Shown piece after piece: positions 8,794-15,940 of a stretch of 64,000 nt of DNA; the stretch's first letter is position 1, and every line of letters begins with the position of its first letter. A model generated the notes under the pieces. The model was not told where the DNA came from, did not search any database, and saw nothing but the letters and a program-made list of their open reading frames with translations. The stretch spans positions 434,001-498,000 of the forward strand of contig NZ_FUZF01000001.1 in the NCBI RefSeq assembly GCF_900168125.1, read 5' to 3'. The stretch comes from Sphingobacterium nematocida. GTDB lineage: Bacteria > Bacteroidota > Bacteroidia > Sphingobacteriales > Sphingobacteriaceae. Position numbers and translations under genes: made by a program.

Positions 8794-9147
8794 ATGAGTA
8801 ATAGCAAAAAGATAAATGTTCAAGAAATAGATGTTACTTTTAAAGTAATTGATAACAAAGATTACATATCGCTAACAGATATTGCCAAATACAGAAATCA
8901 GATTGAGCCCTTTTCAGTTATCAACAACTGGTTGCGGACGCGGAGTACCATTGAATACCTAGGTCTATGGGAGAAACTAAATAACCTTGTTCTTAAACCT
9001 ATCGAATTCGAGAGGTTTAGAAGTGAATCGGGAAGCAACTATTTTACACTATCACCCCAACGGTGGATTGATGAAACAAATGCCCTGTCTAGATATTTGT
9101 ATCTTTCAAATCCATTTGTAGCAATAGAAAGTAATAGCTATCTTTAA
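8794..9147 (+). CDS. KilA-N domain protein, apparently truncated at the C-terminus
   Basis: 117 aa. Residues 10-95 show the KilA-N (phage-type DNA-binding) pattern: DYISLTDIAKYRN, VINNWLRTRSTIEYLGLWE, FTLSPQRWIDETNA. Full proteins of this type are usually above 200 aa and continue after ETNA with an IGI-SKSGRYGGTYAH-like segment. Here the frame instead runs into 20 unrelated residues and stops. The DNA encoding that tail contains a promoter-like block (9116-9146) nearly repeated at 28318-28352. The gene was therefore probably cut by recombination that joined it to the promoter of the next gene. It may be a non-functional remnant of a mobile or phage-derived gene. Confidence 0.75.
   Translation: MSNSKKINVQEIDVTFKVIDNKDYISLTDIAKYRNQIEPFSVINNWLRTRSTIEYLGLWEKLNNLVLKPIEFERFRSESGSNYFTLSPQRWIDETNALSRYLYLSNPFVAIESNSYL
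9116..9146 (+). promoter_or_regulatory. Promoter-like block inside the 3' end of the KilA-N frame
   Basis: TTG at 9116-9118, a 20-nt spacer and TATCTTTA at 9139-9146 form a Bacteroidota-type promoter facing the lipoprotein gene at 9212. The stretch AATAGAAAGT-ATAGC-TATCTTTAATGT recurs at 28324-28352 with one difference, also in front of a small gene. Confidence 0.6.
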
Positions 9148-9211
9148 TGTACCACATCAAATAGTTGATATCCATCTACTATATTTCTGTGCAGGAGAAA
9201 ATATAAAAGAT

Positions 9212-9580
9212 ATGAATTTTTTAAAGATATGCTGCATAGCAGTAATAATACTTCTCAATTCTTGTGCGACGTCAATGTCTCCAATAATGGTGCATAATAC
9301 CTTGCCCAACTACACCAAGTCGAGATATTTATCACAAACAGATGCAGATAAAGCTGTAAACGCAGGAGGCTGCAAGTTTCTGGTTAAGGACAGAAGCTAC
9401 ACCGCACCTGTGGGGCTAGGCACACATAACGATCTCAGAAACGGAGCCAGAGGAATTGATGAATGGGTGACATTAGATAAGGGAAATGCCTATTCATTAA
9501 AAAGCTTCAAGTGGGTGCGGGTTGATCAAGATGGTACGACACAATTGCAGCTAGACTTTGACACACTGCTGTGTGAGTAA
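9212..9580 (+). CDS. Small lipoprotein of unknown function
   Basis: 122 aa. Residues 1-19 form a signal peptide ending in the lipobox LNSC, so the product should be lipidated. The mature part is hydrophilic, with no recognised domain and with Gly/Asn-rich segments. Start ATG at 9212. It is followed 56 bp later by a small membrane-protein gene in the same direction, and the two are plausibly one transcript from the promoter at 9116-9146. Function unknown. Confidence 0.75.
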   Translation: MNFLKICCIAVIILLNSCATSMSPIMVHNTLPNYTKSRYLSQTDADKAVNAGGCKFLVKDRSYTAPVGLGTHNDLRNGARGIDEWVTLDKGNAYSLKSFKWVRVDQDGTTQLQLDFDTLLCE

Positions 9581-9636
9581 TTTTCAATTAAGCATAATAG
9601 GTGAAACCGTAAAGTTTTAAAAAACCATTTTGATAT

Positions 9637-9948
9637 ATGAAGAGACTAGCAACAACTATATTCTTACTTTCACTGATTACAGTAGTATCTGGACAGGAAG
9701 TAGTCAACAACACCACAAAAACTGTAACGCAATCTGGAGTCGGTCTTGGATCGATCATCGCAGTCGTCACCTCGTGGGACCGTAACAAGTCCATCATGTG
9801 GGCAATACTACACGCGATATTGGGATGGTTATATGTGATATACTTTGCTTTTACGAGAGATAGCTATAATAAACAGAACAAAGGGCAACAACAGTCGCAT
9901 TTGTTTAAAATTGGTGATGATCAGGATAAAGACGATAGGGCTAGATAA
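9637..9948 (+). CDS. Small secreted-to-membrane protein of unknown function
   Basis: 103 aa. A signal peptide (about 1-19, ending VSG-Q) is followed by a Gly-rich weakly hydrophobic stretch. The segment SWDRNKSIMWAILHAI and the helix ILGWLYVIYFAFTR follow, at about residues 48-75, with a charged C-terminal tail. The SW-RNKSI-WAILH-I-SWLYVIYYA pattern is familiar from small Bacteroidota inner-membrane proteins often found next to lipoproteins, but it has no assigned function. It is co-directional with the preceding lipoprotein. Confidence 0.7.
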   Translation: MKRLATTIFLLSLITVVSGQEVVNNTTKTVTQSGVGLGSIIAVVTSWDRNKSIMWAILHAILGWLYVIYFAFTRDSYNKQNKGQQQSHLFKIGDDQDKDDRAR

Positions 9949-10032
9949 TAATGGGATAGTATGCTGAGGACAAAACTGTATCTGAAGAAAGTGATCTACA
10001 ACGTGATCTCAAGCGATATTATCAACTTAAAA

Positions 10033-10773
10033 ATGATTAAGTCAATAATGTATCTATGTTTGCTTTTAATATACTCAGCCACATTTGGACAATCAAAAAT
10101 GAGAAGTATTAATAAATTAATTAGCAAGGAAGATCCTGCTTGGCCGCTGGTACAAGAGTGGATTCTCGCAGCAAAAAACAAAGTTGAGGTATTGCCTGTG
10201 GATAATAAACAAGCGCAGGATGCATTATTTAAAACGCAGGTAACAACACGCTCTCCAATGGGAGCAATTGTATACATGACGGGGGGAATTCTGATAGACG
10301 ACGGCTGGATACGAATATTGGGATCTGGGAGCGAAAGGCTCAATAGATCATTACCGGATTGGAATAAAGGAAAAGCATTTGATGATTTTGGAAATCTATC
10401 TCCGTACCTGTTAATTGCCGATGATGCAATTGGTGGTTTTTACTTGCTAAATGGTGGTGGATTGGGGGAAGATTTGGGAATGGTATATTACTGGGCGCCC
10501 GACAACCTAGAGTTTGAACAACTAGGCCTAACCTATACAGAGTTTCTATCCTTTTGCCTCAACCATGATCTTAATGATTTTTATAAAGAACTGAGGTGGA
10601 GAGATTGGAAGAAAGACCTCAAAAATCTTAACGCGGATAGTATGTATAGCTTCTACCCGTTCTTGTGGTCTAAAGAGGGAAAGGATATCAATAAATCTAA
10701 AAAAACGATTGTGTCAGTAGAGGAGCAATATAAACTCAATGCAGGGTTTAGAAAGCAATTTTTTGGTAAGTAA
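10033..10773 (+). CDS. DUF2625 family protein with signal peptide
   Basis: 246 aa from ATG at 10033, which gives a clean signal peptide (MIKSIMYLCLLLIYSATFGQ). A start at 9961 would bury the signal behind 24 extra residues. The rest matches DUF2625 along its length: ISKEDPAWPLVQEW, VTTRSPMGAIVY-TGG, GWIRILGSG, LPDWNKGK, LLIADDAIGGFYLLNGGG and a C-terminal YSFYPFLW phrase. The family has no established activity; it resembles SMI1/KNR4-like proteins in the FFALNGG-type segment, which hints at an immunity-like role, but that is speculation. RNA element copy 2 begins 8 bp after the stop. Confidence 0.88.
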   Translation: MIKSIMYLCLLLIYSATFGQSKMRSINKLISKEDPAWPLVQEWILAAKNKVEVLPVDNKQAQDALFKTQVTTRSPMGAIVYMTGGILIDDGWIRILGSGSERLNRSLPDWNKGKAFDDFGNLSPYLLIADDAIGGFYLLNGGGLGEDLGMVYYWAPDNLEFEQLGLTYTEFLSFCLNHDLNDFYKELRWRDWKKDLKNLNADSMYSFYPFLWSKEGKDINKSKKTIVSVEEQYKLNAGFRKQFFGK

Positions 10774-10780
10774 ACAAACG

Positions 10781-10911
10781 AAACCTTTATATTATTATGA
10801 CAATCTGATATAATATCGGCATAGGAATTGACGTTATATCAGTATTCATAATTTAGGTTAATAATTGGTTAGTTAAGAAATACCTGAAGCTCCCCGCTTC
10901 AGGTATTTTTT
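10781..10911 (+). ncRNA. Family-1 dispersed small-RNA element, copy 2
   Basis: Nearly identical to copy 1, including the upstream block (ATTATTATGACAATCTGATA). Candidate promoter: TTG at 10828-10830, 18 nt, TAATTTAG at 10849-10856. The terminator spans 10878-10911: AAATACCTGAAGC, loop TCCCC, GCTTCAGGTATTT, then Ts. It follows a + strand gene directly, so the hairpin could also end the DUF2625 transcript. The conserved promoter-like part argues for its own transcript. Confidence 0.72.
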
Positions 10912-11010
10912 GTAAAAGGATAGGTAATATTATATAATCAATAGCTTGAAATTCTACATCTATCATTATGTTATAGAGAATGACAACTCAAGGGTTATCA
11001 GATAATTTGC

Positions 11011-11274
11011 TATCTTTACCCGTATGTTATACTCCAATAATAATAGGACTATGATGGCAAAACCTTGGTTTTGCTAATCTAATAGTAGCCTAGACGGCTT
11101 CAATAGGACAGTAATTCTACTGCCCTTCAATTCATGTATCAGATTTTTTTCCTCTGATAGGAAACAGTGTATCCATTTAAAAAGAATAGGGATAAAGTGC
11201 TATACCGATATATAGCATTCTGAATCCTTGTCTGGAAACTGATTCCAATTTAATAACTACAAAATACGATAGAA
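11011..11274 (+). promoter_or_regulatory. Structured leader of the macrolide phosphotransferase gene with a short leader ORF
   Basis: A -7-like TATCTTTA at 11011-11018 precedes a leader ORF at 11024-11077 (17 codons, ending MMAKPWFC; later ATGs at 11051 and 11054 are also in frame). The end of that ORF lies inside a perfect 8-bp hairpin (11057-11064 with 11067-11074). Further possible hairpins are AGCC with GGCT (11086-11100), TATCAGA with TCTGATA (11137-11159, T7 in the loop) and TGCTATA with TATAGCA (11198-11217). AGTAG near 11083 can alternatively pair with CTACT near 11118. This arrangement resembles antibiotic-responsive attenuators in which a ribosome stalled on a leader peptide switches RNA folds. 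Response to macrolides is inferred. Confidence 0.55.
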
Positions 11275-12168
11275 ATGACAATCAAAGATATTCAAACATT
11301 AGCCCTAGAACACGGACTGACAATTACAGAAGATATTAGCATCAATGAGATGGGCATCGATTTTAGGGTCGCTTTTGTAAAGGAGGCTACCGGTCAGAAC
11401 TGGGTGCTGCGTGTCCCTCGAAGAAACGGTATGATCGAACAAATAGAAAATGAAAGTAGAATATTGGATCTAGCCAAAAGAAACTTGTCTATCGATGTTC
11501 CTGACTGGAAGATTATATCGGAGCGTCTAATTGCCTACCCGCTGCTCAAGGACACCCCTGCTCTGACATTCGATGCGATAACGCATGAGGTCTCCTGGAA
11601 CATGGATCGCAATAGTGTGGCTTATGTGCCGTCTCTTGCAAAATCACTGACTGAACTACATGGTGTCGCAACTGATGATGTAAGAAAGAGCAATTTGAAA
11701 ATAATGACTCCTGGTGAACTGAGAACTGAAATAGCGGACCGTATCCAATTGGTGAAATCTGAAATAGGTATAAGTGAGGTGTTGGAAAGCAGATACCTGA
11801 GATGGCTGGACAATGATCTTCTTTGGCCGGAATTCACGTGTTTCATCCATGCTGATCTCTACGCTGGGCATATCTTGACCTCAAAGGATGGTAAGGTATC
11901 TGGTATCATAGATTGGTCTACTGCGCATGTAGGGGATCCTGCTTTGGACTTTTCGGGTCATGTATCGATTTTTGGCGAAGACAGCCTAAAGCTTTTGATA
12001 ACTGAGTATGCTAAACAAGGTGGAAGGATATGGGACAAACTCTACGAACAGTCTATAGAGAGAGCCGCAGCAGCACCATTGGCATACGGCGCTTTTGCAC
12101 TAGAATGCAACGAAGATAGCCATATCAATGCCGCCAAAACAGCATTAGGTATCGATCAAAGAAGTTAA
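11275..12168 (+). CDS. mph: Macrolide 2'-phosphotransferase (Mph family)
   Basis: 297 aa, the usual Mph length. The protein-kinase-like aminoglycoside/macrolide phosphotransferase fold is visible: a nucleotide-binding N-lobe with NWVLRVPRR (about residues 42-50), the catalytic loop IHADLYAGH with Asp194 as catalytic base, and the metal-binding GIIDWSTAHVGDPALDF with Asp213. In this family the enzyme phosphorylates the 2'-hydroxyl of the desosamine sugar of 14- and 15-membered macrolides in the cytoplasm, giving resistance. Identity to a named mph allele cannot be judged here; it is clearly divergent from MphA/MphB, so the spectrum is unknown. A hairpin-rich leader precedes it and a terminator follows. 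Confidence 0.88.
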   Translation: MTIKDIQTLALEHGLTITEDISINEMGIDFRVAFVKEATGQNWVLRVPRRNGMIEQIENESRILDLAKRNLSIDVPDWKIISERLIAYPLLKDTPALTFDAITHEVSWNMDRNSVAYVPSLAKSLTELHGVATDDVRKSNLKIMTPGELRTEIADRIQLVKSEIGISEVLESRYLRWLDNDLLWPEFTCFIHADLYAGHILTSKDGKVSGIIDWSTAHVGDPALDFSGHVSIFGEDSLKLLITEYAKQGGRIWDKLYEQSIERAAAAPLAYGAFALECNEDSHINAAKTALGIDQRS

Positions 12169-12192
12169 ACTGTAACTTTCCTATTTAATCCA

Positions 12193-12230
12193 AAAGCTGT
12201 GCACACGACCTGTGTCACAGCTTTCTTTCT
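12193..12230 (+). terminator. Intrinsic terminator of mph
   Basis: AAAGCTGTG at 12193-12201 pairs with CACAGCTTT at 12216-12224, with an inner ACAC/GTGT extension. A T-rich tail (CTTTCTTTCT) follows. Confidence 0.7.
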
Positions 12231-12342
12231 GAAAGCAAAAGTTAGTATCTTCGGAAAGCTGATTATTAAGAATACTCTAGGTTATGAAAGAAACAATTTA
12301 TTCTGCGCTATATACCATTGTGACAACTAATCATATTCTGTC

Positions 12343-12927
12343 ATGAAAATAATATTCTTTGTACTAAGTTTAGTATGTATTTTATCTTGTAAACAAGTAA
12401 CAAAGGATTTTGGGCCATTTACTTTAAATATTCCTTCTTCTTGGACATATGTACCGCAACAGGGCATTGATTCCTATGTCGGACTCATTGCAATAGATCA
12501 AAAGGATACATTATTCTTTGATTACGGTCCTTACTCAAACACTCTAATATATACGCAGCTAGACTCTCTTTTTAATCTAGATACGATACCCTTCTCTTTT
12601 GAAGATTTTCAGAAGCTATCGGATTTTAACTTCAATTTCCAGTACGGTAATCTCAGTGATTCTGTTTATTTAAAACCGTATCTAACACAATATTACACGG
12701 ATACTACCATACAGTCATTTCCCGCTCATATAGTAATACCTAGAAATATTGGACATGGATGCACAGGAATATTTGTGGATAGTATCTGGTACAGAAATAC
12801 AGACAGCAACTCGGGAAAACTCGTAAAAAAACTAGCTTTGTCAGGTTGGAATCTCAGTGAAAAGAACCATAAAACTGTAATGGAGGTTATTAAATCTCTT
12901 AAATTTAAAGCCCTACCGCTAAAATGA
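12343..12927 (+). CDS. Lipoprotein of unknown function
   Basis: 194 aa with an N-terminal lipoprotein signal and lipobox LSC at Cys16. The mature part begins with a phrase resembling PsbP/DUF-type surface proteins (FTLNIPSSWTYVPQQGIDSYVG), which suggests a small alpha/beta sandwich. No catalytic motif is recognised. The stop overlaps the next start (ATGA at 12924), so it is translationally coupled to the CrtA-like gene. Function unknown. Confidence 0.75.
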   Translation: MKIIFFVLSLVCILSCKQVTKDFGPFTLNIPSSWTYVPQQGIDSYVGLIAIDQKDTLFFDYGPYSNTLIYTQLDSLFNLDTIPFSFEDFQKLSDFNFNFQYGNLSDSVYLKPYLTQYYTDTTIQSFPAHIVIPRNIGHGCTGIFVDSIWYRNTDSNSGKLVKKLALSGWNLSEKNHKTVMEVIKSLKFKALPLK

Positions 12928-13622
12928 ACATTTTCTCATACCATCTGGTAAAGACCTCTGCCCTATCGGGCTTAAAAACTATGATAGCACCACCTAACCC
13001 TGACCGGGTGTCTGGACTGATCCACGCCGAATGCATGACAGGGATGGTACTGGGTTCGCCCGTATTTTCATTTTCGCGTATGCTGATCGGGCAACTGGTT
13101 CTATTTGCGCAATGGGAAAATGAAGCTGCACTGGATCGCTTCTTAGCAAAGGATAAGATAGGCAATATATTCGCCAACGGCTGGCATGTGAGACTTATGT
13201 TGGCAAGGCAATGGGGTAGCTTTTCTAAGTTTGATATCCCGAAGGATCTTGCAGAAATAGACCTATCGGACAGTCCTGTGGTAGCTGTAACTGTGGCACG
13301 AATGAAATTACCGGAGGTGCCGCGATTCATCCGCTGGGGCAGACCTGTAGAAAAGCTTGTACGAGACCATCCTGGTGCGCTGCTGTCGTTGGCTTCAATA
13401 CGCCTACCGCAGACTGTATCCACATTCTCCATATGGCGATCCCAAGGGGAAATGACGGATATGGTACGTGGCCATAGCGATGTACCTCGTCCTGAAAGAC
13501 ACTTGAACGCTATGCAAGAAAGGAACAGGAAAGATTTTCATTTTGAATTTACGACTTTAAGGTTCAAAGCTGTTGCCGAATTTGGTGAGTGGAAGGGAAA
13601 ACACTATCTGACATGGGACTAG
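12924..13622 (+). CDS. CrtA (spheroidene monooxygenase)-like protein
   Basis: 232 aa. The layout resembles CrtA-like heme or ferredoxin-fold monooxygenases: an N-terminal VSGLIHAECMTGMVLGSP region, WENEAALDRFLA, a middle AVTVARMKLPEVPRF and a C-terminal LPQTVSTFSIWRS followed by a HLNAMQERNRKDFHFEFTTLRF region. The TFS-WRS phrase and two-repeat architecture are the basis for the call. No carotenoid cluster is visible nearby, so the native substrate is open. It overlaps the upstream lipoprotein by 4 bp and the next gene by about 10 bp, a tight three-gene unit. Confidence in the fold is moderate, in the reaction low. Confidence 0.6.
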   Translation: MNIFSYHLVKTSALSGLKTMIAPPNPDRVSGLIHAECMTGMVLGSPVFSFSRMLIGQLVLFAQWENEAALDRFLAKDKIGNIFANGWHVRLMLARQWGSFSKFDIPKDLAEIDLSDSPVVAVTVARMKLPEVPRFIRWGRPVEKLVRDHPGALLSLASIRLPQTVSTFSIWRSQGEMTDMVRGHSDVPRPERHLNAMQERNRKDFHFEFTTLRFKAVAEFGEWKGKHYLTWD

Positions 13623-14470
13623 CTTATCCAATTCAAAAATTTCAAGATTGGTGCACACAGCAATGGGTCATCCTATGGGGGAGAAAGATAGAACCTCAAC
13701 ATCACTCGTGGTTAATGGGCCCTTTTGGTGACCTCAACGGCATAGGTGAACAGTTTATCAACGAATTGGTTGAAAAGGAAAACCTTATTATTGAAAGGGA
13801 CAGTGTCTCGAGGGGACTGATACCTTCTATCGCAGCGTTTGACCTTGCACCGGATGATCTATCCAGACTACCGAATCAAGTCGTTTCATTTTACGAAAAC
13901 ACCTCACATTATAACTTGCAGTTCGGATTACAATGGAATCCTATATTTAAGATATTTGGCACATTGGTGAATACACTATTCAGTAGTAGGATCAATCAGC
14001 TAAATATCCCAACGGAAAATATAGAGGCGAAAGAATCGATAACGAGTGAAATAATCGCGCTTCGGAATCCAAATACGAATGGGGTGGTGTATACGATTTG
14101 GCTCAGGAAATTTAAATCCAGTGGTAAGGTTATTTATTCGGGTCTATATGGCACGTGCAGGCTGCCATCTGGGGAAACTTGTTTGAAAGCTACCTTTCCC
14201 CTACCCAAGGGCAATGCTACGGTGATCATGTCTATCGAAGTCGGGGCAGATGGAGAACTGATCCTGAACTCTTCGGGAAAGAATTTTGGAGATGCAGGTT
14301 TCTATTTCTTATTACAGGATCGTAAAGGTGCGTACTGGAGCCAGTATATCCGCTCATTTCGTGATAGATTGACGGTATGTCAAAAAGAGGATAGCCTGAT
14401 CGCCAAACAGGTGTTGACGCTTTGGAATCAAACCGTCGTTCGTTTCAACTATAATATCAGAATGAAGTAA
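13613..14470 (+). CDS. Unknown protein coupled to the CrtA-like gene
   Basis: 285 aa from ATG at 13613, which overlaps the end of the preceding gene; an upstream in-frame ATG at 13589 is possible but less likely. No signal peptide is seen. The N-terminal part has PQHHSWLMGPFGDLNGIGEQFINEL, suggestive of a cytoplasmic alpha/beta protein. The C-terminal half is beta-rich (GKVIYSGLYGTCRLPSG, PLPKGNATVIMSIEV, DAGFYFLLQDRKGAYWSQY). The overall look is reminiscent of proteins that pair with CrtA-like enzymes in other bacteria, but no family name can be defended. Translational coupling implies joint action with its neighbour. RNA element copy 3 follows. Confidence 0.7.
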   Translation: MGLAYPIQKFQDWCTQQWVILWGRKIEPQHHSWLMGPFGDLNGIGEQFINELVEKENLIIERDSVSRGLIPSIAAFDLAPDDLSRLPNQVVSFYENTSHYNLQFGLQWNPIFKIFGTLVNTLFSSRINQLNIPTENIEAKESITSEIIALRNPNTNGVVYTIWLRKFKSSGKVIYSGLYGTCRLPSGETCLKATFPLPKGNATVIMSIEVGADGELILNSSGKNFGDAGFYFLLQDRKGAYWSQYIRSFRDRLTVCQKEDSLIAKQVLTLWNQTVVRFNYNIRMK

Positions 14471-14494
14471 GGGACACTTAAAAGACATAAACAA

Positions 14495-14629
14495 AATGTA
14501 ACCTTTATGTGATTTTAACTATCAGACATACTATCGGCATAGGTTTTGTCGTTATATCAGTATTCATAATTTAGGTTAATAATTGGTTAGTTAAAAATAC
14601 CTGAAGCTCCCCGCTTCAGGTATTTTTTT
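14495..14629 (+). ncRNA. Family-1 dispersed small-RNA element, copy 3
   Basis: Begins with AATGTAACC. The promoter-like part is TTG at 14546-14548, 18 nt, TAATTTAG at 14567-14574. The terminator spans 14593-14629 with loop TCCCC and T7. It sits between convergent genes, 24 bp after one stop and 11 bp from the fic stop. The upstream block is more diverged than in copies 1, 2 and 7 (ATGTGATTTTAACTATC), while the core and hairpin are unchanged. Confidence 0.72.
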
Positions 14630-14640
14630 ATGGATCGATC

Positions 14641-15738
14641 TTATAATACCAACTCATACCGTACGGACCGTCCCGCCCCCAGTAAGCTTAAGGCTCCTAT
14701 TTCGCTTAAGTGTTGTAAATCTCGGGTGGCAGTAGCTTTAGAAGCTTTTGTTATGACAACATACTTTTTAGCGGTCATCCCCCCTTCAAAACCTTCTACT
14801 CCTGATGCAAACATTCTATTGATAGCTTTCAGTTCTCTTTCATTTAACTGTGCTTTAAATTTGTCAAAGAATTTGGCTTTTTTAACGATAAACTCAACCA
14901 ACAGCTTTGCTTCAATCTGTGCTTCTAGAATAACCTTTGCGAAATACTCAATCCAAGCAGAGATCTCTAGAGTGGACTGCGCAGATTTTAACGCATTATA
15001 ATACTGGGTCTTATTTTTTTCTATGACCTTAGAAATCGATAATAAAACGGGACTTTGTAAGGTATACGACAAAGCATATTCGGCCAAAGCTCTACCGATA
15101 CGGCCATTTCCATCTTCGAACGGATGAATACTTTCAAAATACAGGTGCGTAATAGCTGATCTTACTAAAGATTGACTCACTTTATCCTGTATTGAAAAGA
15201 CCGTATTATTAAACCATTCTACGAAATTGTTCATTTCTTCAGCTACTCTAGCTGAAGGGGGGGCTTCATAATGTACTATTTCTTTACCGTGGGCGCCTGA
15301 GATGACCTGCATCGGTTCATGTCCAGCGCGCCATTGACCAGCTTGTATTCGGGTAAATGATTCCATCAACATCTTGTGCCACTCCAAAATCATTGTTACG
15401 GATAATTCTTTTTTATAAGCCTGCCGAACATTTGTCATCAACTGAGCTATACCGGCTACACGTATATCACGCACTTTGGTATCATCCTTTAATCCTAGAT
15501 TGCGCTTGATAGATGACATCACATCTACTCGGCTCATATACTCGCCCTCTATCTCAGAGGTTTTTATTGCTTCAGCGATTAGAATCTCAATGATGGTTTC
15601 TTGCTTTAAACCATCATTTAAAGCAGTTATTAGGCCAGAGGCCTGTCCCAGTTCTTCTGCAAAAGCAACTGCAATAACTTGAATATTTTCAAGTGTATAA
15701 CTAAACTCAGGCCAGGCTTTATATTGCCAATTATACAT
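14641..15738 (-). CDS. Fic family protein, class II, with C-terminal winged helix
   Basis: 365 aa from ATG at 15738 (MYNWQYKAWPEF, the typical start of DUF4172-Fic proteins). The Fic core is present with the catalytic motif HPFEDGNGRIGR at about residues 205-216, complete with His205. An inhibitory helix motif of the S/T-xxx-E-G type is visible at T60-SEI-E64-G65, placing it among class II Fic enzymes with an N-terminal inhibitory segment. The C-terminal 70 residues form a winged helix (KKYVVITKASKATATRDLQHL), so it may bind DNA. Fic enzymes typically transfer AMP to a hydroxyl of a target protein; the target is unknown. Repeated TGAGCCGATTAA sites lie directly upstream. Confidence 0.92.
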   Translation of the reverse strand: MYNWQYKAWPEFSYTLENIQVIAVAFAEELGQASGLITALNDGLKQETIIEILIAEAIKTSEIEGEYMSRVDVMSSIKRNLGLKDDTKVRDIRVAGIAQLMTNVRQAYKKELSVTMILEWHKMLMESFTRIQAGQWRAGHEPMQVISGAHGKEIVHYEAPPSARVAEEMNNFVEWFNNTVFSIQDKVSQSLVRSAITHLYFESIHPFEDGNGRIGRALAEYALSYTLQSPVLLSISKVIEKNKTQYYNALKSAQSTLEISAWIEYFAKVILEAQIEAKLLVEFIVKKAKFFDKFKAQLNERELKAINRMFASGVEGFEGGMTAKKYVVITKASKATATRDLQHLSEIGALSLLGAGRSVRYELVL

Positions 15739-15740
15739 AA

Positions 15741-15813
15741 TGAGCCGATTAAAAAAATTATTCAACTCAAATATAGCTAAAATTTGAGCCGATTAACAAG
15801 ATTAATCGGCTCA
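15741..15813. promoter_or_regulatory. Three-half-site operator upstream of fic
   Basis: TGAGCCGATTAA occurs at 15741-15752, again at 15785-15796, and as its reverse complement TTAATCGGCTCA at 15802-15813. The last two form a perfect 12-bp inverted repeat with a 5-bp spacer. The first copy abuts the fic start codon. The same half-site is kept next to the decayed fic fragment at 27769. A likely reader is the winged-helix end of Fic itself (autoregulation); this is inferred. Confidence 0.7.
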
Positions 15814-15830
15814 CGTTTTTTAAAAATAAA

Positions 15831-15894
15831 GTAATCATTATATTGTTATGACTATCGGCATAAGAACTGCCGTTATACAGTATTCATAATTTAG
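15831..15894 (+). repeat. Family-1 element, copy 4, degenerate (3' part lost)
   Basis: Keeps TAATCATTATATTGTTATGA, ACTATCGGCATA and AGTATTCATAATTTAG, but the -33 TTG is CTG, two bases of the spacer are missing and the homology ends right after TAATTTAG. No terminator follows. It is a remnant that should not make the RNA. Confidence 0.75.
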
Positions 15895-15940
15895 AGAAGC
15901 CCTGTCTGAAGGCAACCTAGATATCGTTACATTGTATAAA

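Noticed and set aside
11275..12168. Aminoglycoside phosphotransferase instead of macrolide phosphotransferase
   Set aside because: The HADLYAGH catalytic loop and the VLRVPRR N-lobe phrase fit the Mph group better than APH(3') proteins.
12905..13432. 175-codon frame antisense to the CrtA-like gene
   Set aside because: Its composition mirrors the coding strand's codon pattern, and the + strand frame has clear protein features and coupled neighbours.
14641..15738. fic as a toxin with an adjacent small antitoxin
   Set aside because: No small gene adjoins it; the protein carries its own inhibitory helix motif (T60-SEI-EG), so a separate antitoxin is not needed.
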